Shown: positions 15,577 to 15,915 of the stretch, piece after piece
How the letters are laid out: each line of letters starts with the position of its first letter
How positions within the stretch are numbered: the first letter of the stretch is position 1
From: Rikenellaceae bacterium
Lineage (GTDB): Bacteria; Bacteroidota; Bacteroidia; Bacteroidales; UBA932
Length of the DNA: 15,915 nucleotides
Reading direction: 5' to 3'
Assembly (NCBI GenBank): GCA_012800665.1
Contig: JAAZIW010000014.1
Location: 1 to 15,915 of the forward strand
Position numbers and translations under genes: made by a program
The notes under the pieces: generated by a model
What the model saw: the letters and a program-made list of their open reading frames with translations, nothing else
Told to the model about the DNA's origin: nothing
Databases searched by the model: none

Positions 15577-15915
15577 ATGTACACGCGCGAAGAAAGACAC
15601 AATTATATAAAAGAACAGCTTACCAAACGATCGGTACTCAGGGTGGACGATGCCGCCCGGGAACTTGGAGTTACGGAGGCCACCATCAGACGTGATTTCA
15701 CCTTCCTTGAGAGCCAGCATGCCCTAATCCGCAATCACGGAAGCGCATCTCCCGTTAGTTTCAATGCCATAGATGTTCCTGTGCAACATAAGGCCCTGCT
15801 GCACTCCGAGGAGAAGATGCGCATAGCCAGGGCAGCGGCAGAGCTGATTGAGGAAAATGATACCATTATCATTACCTCCGGCTCTACAATAGAGTCGCTG
15901 GCTCATGTGCTTAAA
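15577..15915 (+). CDS. DeoR/GlpR-family transcriptional regulator (N-terminus only)
   Basis: 113 codons from the ATG at 15577-15579 to the window edge; the gene continues beyond it. Residues about 5-56 are a DeoR winged helix: the helix-turn-helix reads VDDAARELGVTEATIRRDF (23-41), with the family hallmark TIRRD, followed by the wing IRNHGSA. Residues 73 onward begin the effector domain, with the phosphosugar-binding-type loop DTIIITSGSTIESLAHVL (95-112). Members usually repress sugar-metabolism genes and respond to phosphorylated sugars. The gene is divergent from the SusCD operon and may regulate it, its own downstream genes, or both; the sequence does not decide this. Confidence 0.92.
   Translation, partial: MYTREERHNYIKEQLTKRSVLRVDDAARELGVTEATIRRDFTFLESQHALIRNHGSASPVSFNAIDVPVQHKALLHSEEKMRIARAAAELIEENDTIIITSGSTIESLAHVLK

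Overview
The window looks like a Bacteroidales-type genome (Bacteroidota). It has a SusC/SusD pair, many lipoproteins with a Bacteroidota-style lipobox, fimbrillin-like domains, and promoter-like sites resembling the Bacteroides consensus (TTTG, about 20 bp, TAnnTTTG) instead of sigma-70 boxes. Base composition is moderate in genes and very AT-rich between genes. I cannot name the genus.

Almost everything lies on the minus strand in one tightly packed operon read from about 15 kb down to 0.46 kb. In order of transcription it holds: a long leader (about 15445 to 14972) with a pentanucleotide microsatellite, a palindrome and two candidate very small ORFs; a 48-residue peptide; a 1031-residue lipoprotein with a fimbrillin-like N-terminus and a right-handed beta-helix; a SusC-type TonB-dependent transporter; its SusD-type partner lipoprotein; an endonuclease/exonuclease/phosphatase (EEP) lipoprotein; a second beta-helix lipoprotein with a PKD-like N-terminal domain; a small fimbrillin-like lipoprotein; a second small peptide (45 residues); and a lipoprotein that fuses a fimbrillin-like domain to a second EEP domain. 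Gaps are -8 to 33 bp, and a strong hairpin plus T-run ends the unit at about 400-437. Nearly all products are predicted to sit at the cell surface or outer membrane.

At the left edge is the start of a separate gene for a lipoprotein of the Gfo/Idh/MocA oxidoreductase fold, most like the GH109 glycosidases. At the right edge, divergent from the operon, is the start of a DeoR-type transcription regulator.

The operon is not a classical polysaccharide utilisation locus. It has no recognisable glycoside hydrolase or lyase, and its only enzyme domains are two EEP domains, which act on phosphodiester or phosphomonoester bonds. My working inference is a SusCD-linked surface system that binds and cleaves a phosphate-containing substrate (nucleic acid, phospholipid head group or phosphorylated glycan), with beta-helix and fimbrillin-like proteins for binding or display. 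The two less obvious signals are (1) a pair of unannotated small peptides sharing YVSP, 12 residues, LC, x, S, each ending 12-13 bp before a lipoprotein gene with a fimbrillin-like N-terminus, and (2) an AGGAG repeat in the leader lying inside a small ORF whose length would change to 46, 77 or 90 residues with repeat number.
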